Source: Enterobacterales bacterium
Lineage (GTDB): Bacteria; Pseudomonadota; Gammaproteobacteria; Enterobacterales; Enterobacteriaceae
Assembly: GCA_015655145.1 (NCBI GenBank)
Contig: JAATFO010000154.1
Span: 1-59,832, forward strand
Direction: 5' to 3'
Length of the DNA: 59,832 bases
Shown: positions 10,282 to 21,076 of the stretch, piece after piece
Position numbering within the stretch: position 1 is the first letter of the stretch
Layout: each line of letters starts with the position of its first letter
Made by a program: the position numbers and the translations under genes
Notes under the pieces: model-generated
Told to the model about the DNA's origin: nothing
Databases searched by the model: none
Seen by the model: only the letters and a program-made list of their open reading frames with translations

Positions 10282-10641
10282 ATGGATATTGTATTTATTG
10301 AGCAGTTAGCGGTTATCACGACAATTGGCGTTTATGACTGGGAACAAACCATTGAGCAGAAACTGGTGTTCGATGTCGAAATGGCTTGGGACAACCGCAA
10401 AGCGGCAGCCAGCGACGATGTGAATGATTGTCTGAGTTATGCTGATGTTGCTGAAACTATCATCGCACATGTGGCGCAGGGGCGGTTTGCCCTGGTGGAG
10501 CGAGTGGCTGAGGAGGTTGCTTCATTATTGCTTTCTCGCTTTGCCACGCCCTGGGTCCGTATCAAGGTGAGTAAACCTGGCGCGGTAGCGCAGGCAGCGC
10601 AGGTAGGTGTCATTATTGAGCGCGGGACTTTTCTGAAATAG
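10282..10641 (+). CDS. folB: Dihydroneopterin aldolase
   Basis: FolB converts 7,8-dihydroneopterin to 6-hydroxymethyl-dihydropterin and glycolaldehyde in folate synthesis. I place the start at the ATG at 10282 (Met-Asp-Ile-Val-Phe-Ile-Glu), matching the E. coli N-terminus; the ATG three codons upstream is in frame but unlikely. The 119-residue product has the conserved Tyr-Asp-Trp-Glu loop, the pterin-binding Glu and the Leu-Ser-Tyr-Ala-Asp, Phe-Ala-Leu-Val-Glu-Arg and Lys-Pro-Gly-Ala-Val motifs. It is divergent from plsY. A strong terminator follows. Confidence 0.97.
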   Translation: MDIVFIEQLAVITTIGVYDWEQTIEQKLVFDVEMAWDNRKAAASDDVNDCLSYADVAETIIAHVAQGRFALVERVAEEVASLLLSRFATPWVRIKVSKPGAVAQAAQVGVIIERGTFLK

Positions 10642-10644
10642 ATC

Positions 10645-10666
10645 TTATGTGATTGCCATCACAATG
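10645..10666. promoter_or_regulatory. CRP-type binding site between folB and uppP
   Basis: The core is TGTGA-TTGCCA-TCACA (10648-10663), a perfect symmetric CRP core within ATGTGAT-N4-ATCACA. It begins only a few bases after the folB stop and lies about 130 bases before uppP, with a terminator hairpin in between. I see no good -10 at the standard CRP spacings, so which transcript it would control is open. Confidence 0.55.
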
Positions 10667-10673
10667 AAACCAA

Positions 10674-10721
10674 ACCACATTATCGTGTGTCATAGCACAC
10701 AATCATGTGGTGTTATTTTTT
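10674..10721 (+). terminator. Terminator after folB
   Basis: ACCACAT and ATGTGGT form the outer stem and GTGTG/CACAC the inner stem of one long hairpin, followed by GTTATTTTTT. A second, weaker hairpin (GCGGT/ACCGC with five T) follows at 10725-10750. Confidence 0.8.
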
Positions 10722-10782
10722 CTGGCGGTAGCGTAGCATGACCGCTTTTTGATGCGTTACACACGAAGGGCAGAGGCATTTG

Positions 10783-11601
10783 ATGGCAGATATTCACCAG
10801 CTTTGGGTGGCAGCAATCCTTGGTATTGTTGAGGGACTGACCGAGTTTCTTCCTGTCTCATCAACCGGGCATATGATCATTGTTGGCCATTTGTTGGGAT
10901 TTGAGGGTGAAACCGCCGAAACATTTGAAGTTGTGATTCAGTTAGGCTCTATTCTGGCCGTGGTGGTGATGTTTTGGCGTCGGTTATTTGCATTGATCGG
11001 CATTCATTTTGGTGAAGTGAAGCATGAAGGGGTCGGTAGCGGTCACTTAACGTTGGTGCATGTCCTGTTAGGTATGGTGCCCGCCGTGGTGATCGGGTTA
11101 ATTTTTCACGATAAAATTAAAACGCTCTTTAATCCGATCAATGTGATGTATGCGCTGGTCGTTGGTGGTGTGCTACTGCTGGCCGCTGAGTTTTTTAAAC
11201 CCAAACAACCCAAAGCCTTTGGCATCGATGACATGACCTACCGACAGGCATTGGTTATCGGTTGCTTTCAGTGCCTGGCATTGTGGCCCGGTTTTTCGCG
11301 CTCCGGCGCCACGATTTCCGGTGGGATGTTGATGGGCGTGAGTCGTTATGCGGCGTCAGAGTTTTCCTTCATTTTGTCCGTGCCGATGATGATGGGCGCC
11401 ACGGTGTTGGATATCTACAAGAGTATCGGCTTTCTGACCATGAGCGATTTACCGCTCTTCGCCGTGGGTTTCGTTACCGCGTTTATTGTCGCGCTAATTG
11501 CCATCAAAACATTTTTGCAATTGATTAAACGTATCTCGTTCGTGCCCTTTGCCCTGTATCGTTTTGTCGTGGCGGCGGCGGTATATGCGGTATTTATGTA
11601 A
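10783..11601 (+). CDS. uppP: Undecaprenyl-diphosphatase
   Basis: UppP (BacA) removes a phosphate from undecaprenyl pyrophosphate at the periplasmic face, regenerating the lipid carrier for peptidoglycan and O-antigen; overproduction gives bacitracin resistance. The 272-residue membrane protein has the two signature loops: [14 protein letters not shown] near residue 17-30 and Pro-Gly-Phe-Ser-Arg-Ser-Gly-Ala-Thr near residue 170, and about eight hydrophobic segments. The start is the ATG at 10783; a TTG codon just before it is in frame but has a poorer context. Confidence 0.97.
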   Translation: MADIHQLWVAAILGIVEGLTEFLPVSSTGHMIIVGHLLGFEGETAETFEVVIQLGSILAVVVMFWRRLFALIGIHFGEVKHEGVGSGHLTLVHVLLGMVPAVVIGLIFHDKIKTLFNPINVMYALVVGGVLLLAAEFFKPKQPKAFGIDDMTYRQALVIGCFQCLALWPGFSRSGATISGGMLMGVSRYAASEFSFILSVPMMMGATVLDIYKSIGFLTMSDLPLFAVGFVTAFIVALIAIKTFLQLIKRISFVPFALYRFVVAAAVYAVFM

Positions 11602-11671
11602 CGCCTGATTGCGGCTCATGGGGTTATCGCTCAGCCGTTAATACGGAATCTATGGGCGTCAGGCGTTATGA

Positions 11672-12907
11672 TTAATAGGGTGCGGCATGGGTGTCGCGCC
11701 ATTCATTCAGGGCGACAATCCGTCGCCGGGTCAGTTCTTGTTTGATCTGTGCACCGGTAAAACCGGCGGCGATCACCGGATGAGTCGGCACACGTTGCGC
11801 GATGCGGAATGCTTCACACAGATAGTTACCCTGTGGATAGGGGATATTTTCCAGCCCTGCGCGTCCTCGGGCATCGGCTTCGCTGACCAAAGCCAGTTGC
11901 GCGATCCGTTGAGGTTTACGCCAGGCATCAATCCGGTCAAACAAGGCGATTAATGTTTCACTGGGCTGGGTTTCCACAGTATGAACCATATCATGAAACT
12001 CGGCTGCCAGCATCGCCAGGTCACGCACATGATTCGGGATACGTAACCGCTGACAGATGTTTTTTACCAGAGGTACACCTGCCAGACCATGACCGTGGTG
12101 GCTGGGCCATTTTTCCGGTGGCGTCAGCCCTTTACCGACATCGTGACACAAAGTCGCAAAACGGACATCCACTTCCGGCGTTAATTGCGCTGCAATCGCC
12201 AGCGTCATCAACGTGTGGATACCGGTATCAATTTCCGGGTGCCACTTGACCGGGGCTGGCACACCATAGAGATGATCAATTTCCGGCAACAAAACCGCCA
12301 GTGCGCCGCAGTCACGCAGTACCTGGAAATACATCTGCGGGTCAGGTGATTGCAATGCATTTTCTGTCTCTTGCCACACCCGTTCTGCTGTCAGGTGCGC
12401 CAGTTCGCCGCTGGCGACCATATTGCGCATCAGCGCCATGGTTTCAGGCGCAATGTGGAAATTCAGATGTGCTAAACGCGCGGCAAACCGGGCTACCCGC
12501 AATACGCGAAGTGGATCTTCATGAAACGCCGCCGAGACATGGCGCAATATGCGCTGTTCGATATCCTCACGGCCATGATAAGGGTCAATATAGGCGCCGT
12601 TACTATTACGAGCGATGGCATTGATGGTTAAATCACGTCGTTGCAGATCTTGCTCAAGCGTGACATTGGGGGCGAACTCTGTCACGAAGCCGGTATAGCC
12701 GCGACCGGATTTACGCTCGGTACGCGCCAGTGCATACTCTTCATGGTTTTGCGGATGGAGAAACACCGGAAAATCGCGCCCCACTTGCTGATATCCTTGC
12801 GCCAGCATCATTTCCGGCGTTGCGCCGACCACCACCCAGTCGTGATCTTTGACCGGCAGCTTAAGCAACGCGTCGCGTACCGCACCACCGACAAGGTAAA
12901 TTTCCAC
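11672..12907 (-). CDS. cca: Multifunctional CCA-adding tRNA nucleotidyltransferase with HD domain
   Basis: Cca builds or repairs the 3' CCA of tRNAs. I place the start at GTG 12907, giving [12 protein letters not shown], equal to the E. coli N-terminus, with GGAG upstream; the longer in-frame ATG form adds an unconserved leader. The 411-residue protein (E. coli 412) has the class II nucleotidyltransferase motif, Asp-His-Asp-Trp, the Arg-Arg-Asp-Leu-Thr-Ile-Asn-Ala motif, and a C-terminal HD phosphohydrolase domain with Cys-His-Asp-Val-Gly-Lys-Gly near residue 255. It shares orientation with ygiM upstream. Confidence 0.96.
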   Translation of the reverse strand: MEIYLVGGAVRDALLKLPVKDHDWVVVGATPEMMLAQGYQQVGRDFPVFLHPQNHEEYALARTERKSGRGYTGFVTEFAPNVTLEQDLQRRDLTINAIARNSNGAYIDPYHGREDIEQRILRHVSAAFHEDPLRVLRVARFAARLAHLNFHIAPETMALMRNMVASGELAHLTAERVWQETENALQSPDPQMYFQVLRDCGALAVLLPEIDHLYGVPAPVKWHPEIDTGIHTLMTLAIAAQLTPEVDVRFATLCHDVGKGLTPPEKWPSHHGHGLAGVPLVKNICQRLRIPNHVRDLAMLAAEFHDMVHTVETQPSETLIALFDRIDAWRKPQRIAQLALVSEADARGRAGLENIPYPQGNYLCEAFRIAQRVPTHPVIAAGFTGAQIKQELTRRRIVALNEWRDTHAAPY

Positions 12908-13026
12908 TACATGTTCTCCAGCGTTCACGGCAAAAATGACACGTATATTGTCGCACAAAATCGGGCACCCGCAGATGGCCTAAAACGTGTCCCGACGGCG
13001 TCCCCGATCGCGCTGTAAAACAAAAA

Positions 13027-13668
13027 TCAGTTCATCCAGCGATCATTGCGTTTACGGCGCGGGATCATATGTGGCAATAGCAGGCCTAACAGCAAGCCAA
13101 CACCGCCAACACCGCCGCCATACATGAACCACTGCATAATAATGGTACGTTGTTTGTCATCCAGTTGGACGTTAGCCGCATTGACTTTTTTTTGCGCCAC
13201 CACCAACTCATTTTTCAGCTTTTGATTCTCATCTTTCAGGCCGTTAATCACGCTATCGCTGGCGCCCACCTTTTTTTGCATCTCTGCGGTACGCTGATTC
13301 CAACTGCCATCAATGTTAGTCAATTTGTTAGTCAACTCTTTGACCTGTTGTTCCAGTTGTGGTACGCGGATGCGTAAGCTGGGATCGACATTCAACTGCG
13401 CCAGCGGAATCCAGGTGGTACGGCCCTGGGTATCGCGAATTTGGCCATAATGTGTACTGTCATTGGTTTGCAATAACGTGACTTCTTCCCCGGCATTCAA
13501 TTGCCCCACCAGGCGATACTGATTGCCGGGACCACTGCGTACCCAGGTTGATAGCGCATCAGAAATATAACGCTTTTCTTCGGCGGCGTGGGTTGGCGCA
13601 GTCGCACTGAGCACCAGTAGCGTGAGGATTGTCAGGTGTGATTTCTTCATTAGATATCGTTTTTGCAT
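13027..13668 (-). CDS. ygiM: SH3-domain membrane protein YgiM (TIGR04211 family)
   Basis: The protein has a signal-type N-terminus ending near Thr-His-Ala, a bacterial SH3 domain (Trp-Val-Arg-Ser-Gly-Pro-Gly-Asn-Gln-Tyr-Arg-Leu) at about residues 35-95, a long coiled coil with Gln/Leu heptads, one C-terminal membrane helix and a basic Arg-Arg-Lys-Arg end. It is therefore an inner-membrane protein with a periplasmic SH3b and coiled coil. The role is not well defined in the family. The start is uncertain: Met at 13668 or Met at 13650; the second fits the E. coli N-terminus better. It lies between cca and ygiF as in E. coli. Confidence 0.93.
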   Translation of the reverse strand: MQKRYLMKKSHLTILTLLVLSATAPTHAAEEKRYISDALSTWVRSGPGNQYRLVGQLNAGEEVTLLQTNDSTHYGQIRDTQGRTTWIPLAQLNVDPSLRIRVPQLEQQVKELTNKLTNIDGSWNQRTAEMQKKVGASDSVINGLKDENQKLKNELVVAQKKVNAANVQLDDKQRTIIMQWFMYGGGVGGVGLLLGLLLPHMIPRRKRNDRWMN

Positions 13669-13855
13669 GGGATCCGAAAAATTAAGGGCACAGTCTGGAT
13701 AGGCTTCGCAAAAATCTGAATGAGAACTATCCTGGTCTCAATCTCATGCTGAAACGCTCGCAAAAGCGTAAGAAAGCAGAGACAGCAGAGGGTTATCTGC
13801 ATTACTCTTCGCCTTATCTCAATGACACGTGCCTGTGAATAATGAATGAGAAATT

Positions 13856-15160
13856 ATGACCATGGAAATCGAAGTAAAGTTCATTGCAACACCGGATATG
13901 GCTGCGCAACTTGCCGTAAAACTCGCAGAATGGCCGTTTCAACATCAACCGCCAGTGTCATTGACCAACAGCTATTTTGACACAGCGGACAAGCAATTGC
14001 GTCGCTGGGATATGGGGTTACGCATTCGGGGTTGTGATGAACATTATGAAATGACGTTGAAAACCGCCGGGCAAAGTGTGGGTGGGTTGCATCAACGTCC
14101 GGAATATAACGTCGCTCTGACCGGGCCTGAGCTTGATATTCACCTGTTGCCTGCGGAGGTCTGGCCGCCGGAATGCGATACAAACCTGCTCCAGCAGCGA
14201 CTCAATGCGCTATTCACAACGCATTTCCAGCGGGAAAAATGGCAGGTGAGCTACCAGCAGAGCGATATTGAGGTTGCGTTTGACTGCGGGGAAATTACCG
14301 CAGGTGAACGGCACGAACCGCTTTGCGAAATTGAACTGGAACTGAAGCAGGGAACGCGCGATGAACTGATGGCTTTTGCGGCGGAACTGGGGGGAATGGG
14401 TGGCATACGACTGGGAAGTCGGAGTAAAGCCGCCCGTGGTTATGCCCTGGCCGAGGGGAACCCCGTCACTGGGAGCCGCCCGCTGGCGGTGATGAAAATG
14501 CCACCGCGTGCCACGGTGGAAGACGGGATGCGTGCAGCATGCATGCTGGCGTTAAGTCAGTGGCAATATCACGAAGAACTGTGGCTGGGAGGCGAGAAAG
14601 CGGCACGGGTGGCCATCCATGAAGCGCTGGAAACACTGCGGCAGGCCTTCTCGTTGTTTGGCGCACTGGTGCCGCGCAAAGCCAGTAATACGCTGCGTCA
14701 GAAGCTGACCGCGCTGGAAGAAACACTCACCGAGGAAGATATTGACCCTCAAACATTGTGTTACAGCCCGGTCTGGTTTGATACCCAGTTAGCACTTACT
14801 CACTGGTTAGCATCTTCATCCTGGCGTCAGTTTATTGATGCCAGAGCCGATGCCAAGCTGCAGGGATCCTTCAAACGTTTTGCGGATATTATGTTGGGGC
14901 GTATCGCGGCTGATTTGAAAGAAACATTCAGCCAGGTACATCAGATCAATGAGTATCAGGATAAATCGACCCGGCTGGCGCGCCAGTTGCTGGCTGTCCA
15001 CCTGTTAGCCGGCGCTTACGACGATGAAGTGGTGTCTGGATGGCTGGATGGCTGGCGGCGGTTATTACGGGCAATTGGTGAACAACAACATGACTGGGTT
15101 GATGTCTGTTGCCGTCAGGCCCTGAAACAGCCAGCATTTTGGCTCAACGGCAGTGTTTGA
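13856..15160 (+). CDS. ygiF: Inorganic triphosphatase, CYTH and CHAD domains
   Basis: YgiF hydrolyses inorganic triphosphate. Residues 1-200 form the CYTH tunnel: Glu-Ile-Glu-Val-Lys-Phe at the N-terminus, Met-Gly-Leu-Arg-Ile-Arg, Glu-Met-Thr-Leu-Lys, and the acidic Cys-Glu-Ile-Glu-Leu-Glu-Leu strand; the C-terminal half is a helical CHAD domain with conserved His/Arg, thought to bind polyphosphate. Length is 434 residues (E. coli 433). The ATG at 13856 aligns with the E. coli start; a second ATG lies two codons later. glnE follows 76 bases downstream on the same strand. Confidence 0.96.
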   Translation: MTMEIEVKFIATPDMAAQLAVKLAEWPFQHQPPVSLTNSYFDTADKQLRRWDMGLRIRGCDEHYEMTLKTAGQSVGGLHQRPEYNVALTGPELDIHLLPAEVWPPECDTNLLQQRLNALFTTHFQREKWQVSYQQSDIEVAFDCGEITAGERHEPLCEIELELKQGTRDELMAFAAELGGMGGIRLGSRSKAARGYALAEGNPVTGSRPLAVMKMPPRATVEDGMRAACMLALSQWQYHEELWLGGEKAARVAIHEALETLRQAFSLFGALVPRKASNTLRQKLTALEETLTEEDIDPQTLCYSPVWFDTQLALTHWLASSSWRQFIDARADAKLQGSFKRFADIMLGRIAADLKETFSQVHQINEYQDKSTRLARQLLAVHLLAGAYDDEVVSGWLDGWRRLLRAIGEQQHDWVDVCCRQALKQPAFWLNGSV

Positions 15161-15236
15161 CTGGATATCTGGAATGCAGACGGCATCGCGGCAACGCCAC
15201 TGATCTTCTGTTCGTAATCTCTGGCAGGGAGTGTAT

Positions 15237-18083
15237 ATGTTGCCTTTGTTAACTCAACCGCTGCCGCCATTACTGCGCGCTCAGGCGATGAAAGCGGCTG
15301 AACGTTTTATGCCGTCGCCCCATCAACTTACTTCTGAGCAGCAGTCGGTGCTGGCATTCAGTGACTTCATCACTGAAAACCTCTCCCGGCACGATGAGTG
15401 GTGGCAATTGATTCAACAGCCGCCGCCGCAATCGGAGGAGTGGCGCCATTATGCAACATGGTTGCAGGCACAACTGGCCGGAGTGCGCGAGGAAGCGGTA
15501 TTGATGCGCCAGTTACGCTTGTTTCGTCGCCATATGTTAACCCGCATTGGCTGGATGCAGACATTGGCGCAGAGTACTACGGAGCAGTCGTTACAGCAGT
15601 TAAGCGTACTGGCAGAAACGCTGATTGTCGCCGCGCGAGATTGGCTGTGGCAGGCATGTTGCGATGATTTCGGTACGCCATGCAATGCTCAGGGCGAGCC
15701 GCAGCCGTTACTTATCCTCGGTATGGGAAAACTGGGTGGCGGTGAACTGAACTTTTCCTCTGACATTGATTTGATTTTTACCTGGCCGGAAAATGGTGTG
15801 ACTCAGGGGGGGCGACGTGAACTGGATAACGCGCAGTTCTTCACGCGTTTAGGTCAACGGCTGATTAAAGTGCTGGATCAGCCCACGGTCGATGGATTCG
15901 TGTACCGTGTTGATATGCGTTTGCGCCCGTTTGGCGATAGTGGCCCGTTAGTGCTGAGCTTTGCGGCGCTGGAAGATTACTATCAGGAGCAGGGGCGCGA
16001 TTGGGAACGTTATGCGATGGTCAAAGCGCGGCTGATGGGAGATGCGGATGACCGCTGGAGTCAGGAGCTGCGGAACATGCTACGGCCTTTTGTTTTCCGC
16101 CGCTATATCGATTTCAGCGTGATCCAGTCATTGCGTAACATGAAAAGCATGATTGCCCGCGAAGTCCGCCGCCGCAACCTGACCGACAACATTAAACTGG
16201 GCGCGGGGGGGATACGTGAGACGGAGTTTATCGTCCAGGTATTCCAACTGATTCGTGGCGGACGCGAGCGGTCGCTACAATTACGCGCACTGTTGCCTGG
16301 TTTACACTCCATTGGCGCGCTTAATTTGCTGCCGGAGGGGCAGGTAACGCAACTGCATGATGCCTATCTGTTCCTGCGTCGGCTGGAAAATCTGTTGCAA
16401 AGCATCAATGATGAACAGACGCAAACATTGCCAACCGATGAACTGAACCGCGCACGTCTTGCCTGGGCGATGGGATTCACCGACTGGTCTGCGCTGCATC
16501 TGGTACTCGAGCAGCATATGGCGCATGTTCGCGCCATTTTTGATGAGCTGATCGGCGATGACACGCCGGAAAGCAGTGATCATCATGAGACCGCGGAATA
16601 TGGCGCACTCTGGCAGGATAAACTGGAAGAGCACGAACTGACGGCGCTGGTGCCTCATTTGGATGACGCGGCGCGGCAACATTTGGTGCGGGTCATCACT
16701 GATTTTCACCACGATGTGGATAAACGTACCATTGGCCCGCGCGGACGGCAGGCGCTGGAACAGTTAATGCCACGTTTACTGTGTGAGGTTTGCCCGCGTA
16801 CGGATGCCGCCATCACGCTGAGTCGTCTGACGCCGCTGCTGCTGGGGGTGGTGACGCGAACGACCTACCTGGAGCTATTAACTGAGTTTCCTGGCGCGCT
16901 AAAGCACCTGATTCGCTTGTGCGCCGCCTCACCGATGGTGGCCAGTCAACTGGCGCGTTATCCATTATTGCTGGATGAATTGCTCGATCCTGCAACATTA
17001 TATCAGCCCACTGCCACCGGGGCCTACCGTGATGAATTACGTCAGTATTTGTTGCGTATTCCGGATAATGACGAAGAACAGCAACTGGAAGCGTTACGTC
17101 AGTTTAAGCAGGCACAACAACTGCGTATTGCGGCGGCGGATATTGCAGAAACCTTGCCGGTGATGAAAGTGAGCGATCACTTAACCTGGCTGGCGGAAGC
17201 GATCATTGAGTCCGTCATTCAGCAGGCCTGGCATATGATGGTACAGCGCTACGGGCGTCCTTCCCATCTTAAGCATGAGAGCGATCACGGGTTTGCGGTA
17301 GTCGGATATGGCAAACTGGGCGGTTGGGAATTGGGTTACAGTTCAGATCTGGATCTGGTTTTTTTGCACGATTGCCCGGCTGATGCGGTAACTGACGGTG
17401 AACGCAGTATTGATGGCCATCAGTTTTATTTACGCCTTGCCCAGCGTGTGATGCATTTGTTCAGTACGCGCACTTCATCGGGCATTCTCTATGAGGTTGA
17501 CGCGCGTCTGCGCCCTTCCGGTGCGGCGGGCATGCTGGTCAGCACCATTGATGCTTTTGATGATTATCAACGTAATGAAGCCTGGACCTGGGAACACCAG
17601 GCATTGGTGCGTGCGCGTATTGTCTATGGCGAAACGGCGCTGAGCCAGCGTTTTGATGCGATCCGTCGTCAAATTCTTTGTCTGCCGCGAGATACGGCTA
17701 CGCTGCAAGACGCCGTACGTGAAATGCGCGAGAAAATGCGCACCCATCTGAGCAATAAACATAAAGGACACTGGGATATTAAGGCGGATACTGGCGGGAT
17801 AACCGACATTGAATTCATCACGCAATATCTGGTGTTACGCTACGCAGCACAGGAACCTGAATTGACGCGCTGGTCCGATAATGTTCGCATTCTGGCGCTG
17901 ATGGCCAGATATGACAAAATGCCTGCAGCGGAAGCCAGCGCGCTGACCGAAGCCTATGTCACGCTACGTGATGAGTTGCACCATCTGGCATTACAGGCAT
18001 TACCCGGTTATGTCGGGGAACGGGCGTTCTTAGCAGAACGTGCGTGTGTTAATGACAGTTGGCAACGCTGGCTAGCGGGTTAA
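15237..18083 (+). CDS. glnE: Bifunctional glutamine synthetase adenylyltransferase/adenylyl-removing enzyme
   Basis: GlnE adds AMP to, or removes it from, glutamine synthetase in response to PII and glutamine. The 948-residue protein has two nucleotidyltransferase domains, each with the Gly-Lys-Leu-Gly-Gly and Ser-Ser-Asp-(Ile/Leu)-Asp-Leu motif: the first near residue 160-180 (adenylyl-removing half) and the second near 690-710 (adenylyl transfer half), separated by a helical linker. The start is the ATG at 15237; a GTG two codons upstream is in frame. It sits between ygiF and hldE as in E. coli. Confidence 0.98.
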   Translation: MLPLLTQPLPPLLRAQAMKAAERFMPSPHQLTSEQQSVLAFSDFITENLSRHDEWWQLIQQPPPQSEEWRHYATWLQAQLAGVREEAVLMRQLRLFRRHMLTRIGWMQTLAQSTTEQSLQQLSVLAETLIVAARDWLWQACCDDFGTPCNAQGEPQPLLILGMGKLGGGELNFSSDIDLIFTWPENGVTQGGRRELDNAQFFTRLGQRLIKVLDQPTVDGFVYRVDMRLRPFGDSGPLVLSFAALEDYYQEQGRDWERYAMVKARLMGDADDRWSQELRNMLRPFVFRRYIDFSVIQSLRNMKSMIAREVRRRNLTDNIKLGAGGIRETEFIVQVFQLIRGGRERSLQLRALLPGLHSIGALNLLPEGQVTQLHDAYLFLRRLENLLQSINDEQTQTLPTDELNRARLAWAMGFTDWSALHLVLEQHMAHVRAIFDELIGDDTPESSDHHETAEYGALWQDKLEEHELTALVPHLDDAARQHLVRVITDFHHDVDKRTIGPRGRQALEQLMPRLLCEVCPRTDAAITLSRLTPLLLGVVTRTTYLELLTEFPGALKHLIRLCAASPMVASQLARYPLLLDELLDPATLYQPTATGAYRDELRQYLLRIPDNDEEQQLEALRQFKQAQQLRIAAADIAETLPVMKVSDHLTWLAEAIIESVIQQAWHMMVQRYGRPSHLKHESDHGFAVVGYGKLGGWELGYSSDLDLVFLHDCPADAVTDGERSIDGHQFYLRLAQRVMHLFSTRTSSGILYEVDARLRPSGAAGMLVSTIDAFDDYQRNEAWTWEHQALVRARIVYGETALSQRFDAIRRQILCLPRDTATLQDAVREMREKMRTHLSNKHKGHWDIKADTGGITDIEFITQYLVLRYAAQEPELTRWSDNVRILALMARYDKMPAAEASALTEAYVTLRDELHHLALQALPGYVGERAFLAERACVNDSWQRWLAG

Positions 18084-18124
18084 GCAAGCGTTCATTGTGG
18101 GACAGGCAGAGTTTTTATCACTTA

Positions 18125-18133
18125 TGCTATTAT
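18125..18133 (+). promoter_or_regulatory. Extended -10 promoter element before hldE
   Basis: TGCTATTAT is an extended -10 (TGn plus TATTAT) 37 bases before the hldE ATG. No convincing -35 is seen, which is usual for extended -10 promoters. It would let hldE be expressed apart from glnE. Confidence 0.5.
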
Positions 18134-18170
18134 CCCGCGCACTATTTTACTGCCGTATGGAGTGTCAGGA

Positions 18171-19601
18171 ATGAAAGTAACACTGCCTGAATTTAACCGT
18201 GCAGGGGTGCTGGTTGTTGGTGACGTAATGCTGGATCGTTACTGGTACGGCCCGACCAACCGTATTTCGCCGGAAGCCCCGGTGCCGGTGGTTAAAGTCG
18301 ACAACGTGGAAGAGCGTCCGGGTGGCGCGGCTAACGTGGCGATGAACATTGCCGCTCTGGGCGCGGCATCGCGGCTGGTGGGGTTAACCGGAGAAGATGA
18401 AGCCGCACGCGCATTACAAAACACGTTGCGTGGCGTCAATGTACAGTGTGATTTTGTCGCAGTGCCGACACATCCGACGATTACAAAACTGCGGATTCTT
18501 TCCCGCAACCAACAATTAATTCGCCTCGATTTTGAAGAGGGTTTCGCTGATGTCGATCCCGCGCCAATTCACGCCCGCATTTCCGCCGCCTTGCCGGGTA
18601 TTGGCGCCCTGGTGCTTTCCGATTACGCCAAAGGGGCGCTGGCCAGTGTCCAAACCATGATCGCCCTGGCGCGCGCCGCGCAGGTGCCAGTGTTGATTGA
18701 TCCCAAAGGGGCCGATTTTGAACGTTATCGTGGTGCAACGTTGCTGACACCGAACCTCTCTGAATTTGAAGCCGTGGTGGGGAAATGCGAAAACGAGTCG
18801 CAGATCGTTGAACGCGGCATGCAGCTTGTGGCTGACTTTGATCTTTCTGCATTGTTAGTCACCCGCTCAGAAAACGGTATGACGCTGTTGCAGCCGGGGA
18901 AAACGCCGCTTCATTTGCCGACTCAGGCGCAAGAAGTGTATGACGTGACCGGCGCGGGTGATACGGTTATTGGTGTTTTGGCGGCGGCATTAGCCGCCGG
19001 CAGCTCGCTGGAAGAAGCATGTTTTCTGGCTAATGCCGCGGCAGGGGTGGTCGTGGGTAAACTCGGCACCTCAACGGTAACGCCGGTTGAACTGGAAAAT
19101 GCGATTCATGCGCGCCCAGAGCAGGGTTTTGGCGTGATGGATGAAGCGCAACTGAAAAAAGCGGTTGCTCTCGCACGTCAGCGCGGCGAAAAAGTGGTCA
19201 TGACCAATGGTTGTTTTGATATTTTGCATGCAGGCCATGTTTCTTATCTCGCGAATGCCCGCAAGCTGGGTGACCGTTTGATTGTGGCGGTAAACAGCGA
19301 TGCCTCCACCGCTCGCCTTAAAGGCCCCAGCCGCCCGATCAATTCGTTGATCAATCGGATGATTGTCCTTGGCGCGCTGGAATCAGTGGACTGGGTCATC
19401 CCCTTTGAAGAAGATACGCCACAACGACTGATTGCTGAAATTCTGCCTGATCTGCTGGTAAAAGGGGGGGACTATCAACCGGAGGCGATCGCCGGCAGCA
19501 AGGAAGTCTGGGCGAATGGCGGCGATGTCCGGGTGTTGAACTTTGAAGACGGTATTTCAACCAGTAATATCATCAACACGATTCTGGCGACAAAACAATA
19601 A
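18171..19601 (+). CDS. hldE: Bifunctional heptose 7-phosphate kinase / heptose 1-phosphate adenylyltransferase
   Basis: HldE carries out two steps on the way to ADP-L-glycero-D-manno-heptose for the lipopolysaccharide inner core. The N-terminal ~320 residues are a PfkB-type kinase (Gly-Gly-Ala-Ala-Asn-Val-Ala near residue 45; catalytic Asp-Val-Thr-Gly-Ala-Gly-Asp-Thr near 260). The C-terminal part is a cytidylyltransferase-fold adenylyltransferase with [11 protein letters not shown]. Length is 476 residues (E. coli 477). The start is the ATG at 18171, preceded by a GGAGTG; an upstream GTG is in frame but inside that site. Confidence 0.98.
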   Translation: MKVTLPEFNRAGVLVVGDVMLDRYWYGPTNRISPEAPVPVVKVDNVEERPGGAANVAMNIAALGAASRLVGLTGEDEAARALQNTLRGVNVQCDFVAVPTHPTITKLRILSRNQQLIRLDFEEGFADVDPAPIHARISAALPGIGALVLSDYAKGALASVQTMIALARAAQVPVLIDPKGADFERYRGATLLTPNLSEFEAVVGKCENESQIVERGMQLVADFDLSALLVTRSENGMTLLQPGKTPLHLPTQAQEVYDVTGAGDTVIGVLAAALAAGSSLEEACFLANAAAGVVVGKLGTSTVTPVELENAIHARPEQGFGVMDEAQLKKAVALARQRGEKVVMTNGCFDILHAGHVSYLANARKLGDRLIVAVNSDASTARLKGPSRPINSLINRMIVLGALESVDWVIPFEEDTPQRLIAEILPDLLVKGGDYQPEAIAGSKEVWANGGDVRVLNFEDGISTSNIINTILATKQ

Positions 19602-19635
19602 GCCGCCCCCGGTAGTTGGGGCGCCTGAAGGGGCA

Positions 19636-19669
19636 ACAGAGAGGAACGCGTTAATACTTTCCTCTCTGT
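19636..19669. terminator. Stem-loop between convergent hldE and ubiK
   Basis: ACAGAGAGGAA and TTCCTCTCTGT form a perfect 11-bp stem with a 12-base loop. There is no T-run on either side, so it is probably a 3'-end stabilising or weak terminator structure for the two converging transcripts. Confidence 0.5.
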
Positions 19670-19696
19670 CATTCAATGAGGTAGTTGCCGCTAAAT

Positions 19697-19990
19697 TTAT
19701 TGCGCGTCTTCCGTTTTAATCACACTCTGCGTGCTGGTGTTTTCACCAGCACGGCTTTCCAGAGTGGCGAGACGCTGTTCCAGTGCTGCCAGTTTTTCCC
19801 GCGTGCGCAGCAATACCTGAGTCTGTACATCAAACTCTTCGCGATTGACTAAATCCATTCGCGTGAGCTGTGCCTGTAATACCTGGCGGATCTTCTTCTC
19901 AACATCATCACTAAACTCACGGATCCCTTTTGGCATGGCCTCATGAACCTGGCGGGCAAGTTTTTCAATTTTTTTGGGGTCAATCATCAT
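19697..19990 (-). CDS. ubiK: Ubiquinone biosynthesis accessory factor UbiK
   Basis: UbiK (YqiC, BMFP family) supports aerobic ubiquinone synthesis together with UbiJ. The 97-residue product has the conserved N-terminal [11 protein letters not shown], an amphipathic first half and a C-terminal coiled coil with Glu-Phe-Asp-Val-Gln and Leu-Ala-Ala-Leu-Glu-Gln-Arg-Leu heptads. Two Met codons begin the frame; either may be used. It is divergent from ribB, with the FMN riboswitch in the shared gap, as in E. coli. Confidence 0.95.
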   Translation of the reverse strand: MMIDPKKIEKLARQVHEAMPKGIREFSDDVEKKIRQVLQAQLTRMDLVNREEFDVQTQVLLRTREKLAALEQRLATLESRAGENTSTQSVIKTEDAQ

Positions 19991-20099
19991 GGTATCCTGG
20001 TCGCAGTCAATATTGTCTAAGTGTAATGCCAGAAACTAAAAGGATAAACCAGAAAACGTCAGCTGCGCTAAATGCATAACAATTTGCTGTTTTTGTACG

Positions 20100-20128
20100 T
20101 TGCTCTGCGAATTTTTTGGCGTTATAGT
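20100..20128 (+). promoter_or_regulatory. Sigma-70 promoter of ribB
   Basis: A -35 TTGCTC (20100-20105) and a -10 TATAGT (20123-20128) are separated by 17 bases; transcription would start around 20135, directly before the riboswitch. Confidence 0.7.
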
Positions 20129-20137
20129 GAATCCGCT

Positions 20138-20290
20138 TATTCTCAGGGCGGGGCGAAATTCCCCACCGGCGGTAAATCAGCGAACGCTGAAAGCCCGCGA
20201 GCGCTTCAGGTTATTTTTAGCCTGAAGGTCAGCAGATCCGGTGAAATTCCGGGGCCGACGGTTAGAGTCCGGATGGGAGAGAGTAACGAT
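20138..20290 (+). ncRNA. FMN riboswitch (RFN element) in the ribB leader
   Basis: The conserved RFN blocks are all present in order: TCAGGGCGGGGCGAAATTCC, CCCACCGGCGGTAAAT, AGCCCGCGAGCG, a variable hairpin, GGTCAGCAGATCCGGTG, and CCGACGGTTAGAGTCCGGAT. FMN binding lowers ribB expression. Downstream, CGGGC-TTTG-GCCCG (around 20297-20310) without a T-run could take part in the expression platform before the ribB start at 20400. Confidence 0.96.
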
Positions 20291-20399
20291 TCTTGTCGGG
20301 CTTTGGCCCGCATCATCTTTCGTTATTTTGTCACCGCATGACACTCCTCAAGCTTGCCCTGGTTCTGGTAACTCATATATTTTATAAGGTTTATTTACC

Positions 20400-21056
20400 A
20401 TGAATCAGACACTACTTTCTGAATTTGGCACGCCGGAACAGCGTGTAGAACGTGCAATCGCCTCACTGCGCAATGGCCGCGGCGTGATGGTGTTAGATGA
20501 TGAAAAACGTGAAAATGAAGGTGATATGATCTTCGCGGCGGAAACCATGACGGTAGAACAAATGGCATTGAGCATTCGCCATGGCAGCGGCATTGTGTGC
20601 TTGTGTATCACGGAAGAACGACGTCAGCAGCTTGAATTGCCGATGATGGTGGAAAACAACACCAGCGCGTATGGCACCGGTTTTACTGTCACTATCGAAG
20701 CGGCACAGGGCGTTTCAACCGGCGTTTCAGCCAAAGATCGTCTTACTACGATTCGTACCGCCATTGCTGATGGGGCAAAACCGGGCGACCTGAACCGACC
20801 GGGGCATGTTTTCCCGTTGCGTGCGTCCGAAAACGGTGTTTTGGCGCGTGGTGGTCATACCGAAGCGACCATCGACCTGATGACCCTGGCCGGTTTTAAA
20901 CCTGTGGGTGTTCTGTGTGAGTTGACCAATGAAGATGGGTCTATGGCGCATGCGCCTGAAGTGATCACCTTCGCCAGACAGCATGGCATGGCGGTGGTCA
21001 CTATTGAAGATCTTATTGCGTATCGTCGCCAGCACGAAACGCGTCAGGCCAGCTAA
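20400..21056 (+). CDS. ribB: 3,4-dihydroxy-2-butanone-4-phosphate synthase
   Basis: RibB turns ribulose 5-phosphate into the four-carbon unit of riboflavin plus formate. The 218-residue, RibB-only protein (no fused RibA) has the active-site loop [10 protein letters not shown] near residue 33-42, Ser-Ala-Lys-Asp-Arg near 107, Gly-Gly-His-Thr-Glu-Ala near 152 and the final Met-Ala-His-Ala-Pro-Glu-Val. It is controlled by the upstream FMN riboswitch and ends at its own terminator, so it is a single-gene unit. Confidence 0.98.
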   Translation: MNQTLLSEFGTPEQRVERAIASLRNGRGVMVLDDEKRENEGDMIFAAETMTVEQMALSIRHGSGIVCLCITEERRQQLELPMMVENNTSAYGTGFTVTIEAAQGVSTGVSAKDRLTTIRTAIADGAKPGDLNRPGHVFPLRASENGVLARGGHTEATIDLMTLAGFKPVGVLCELTNEDGSMAHAPEVITFARQHGMAVVTIEDLIAYRRQHETRQAS

Positions 21057-21076
21057 TTCTTTCATTATTGTTATTA

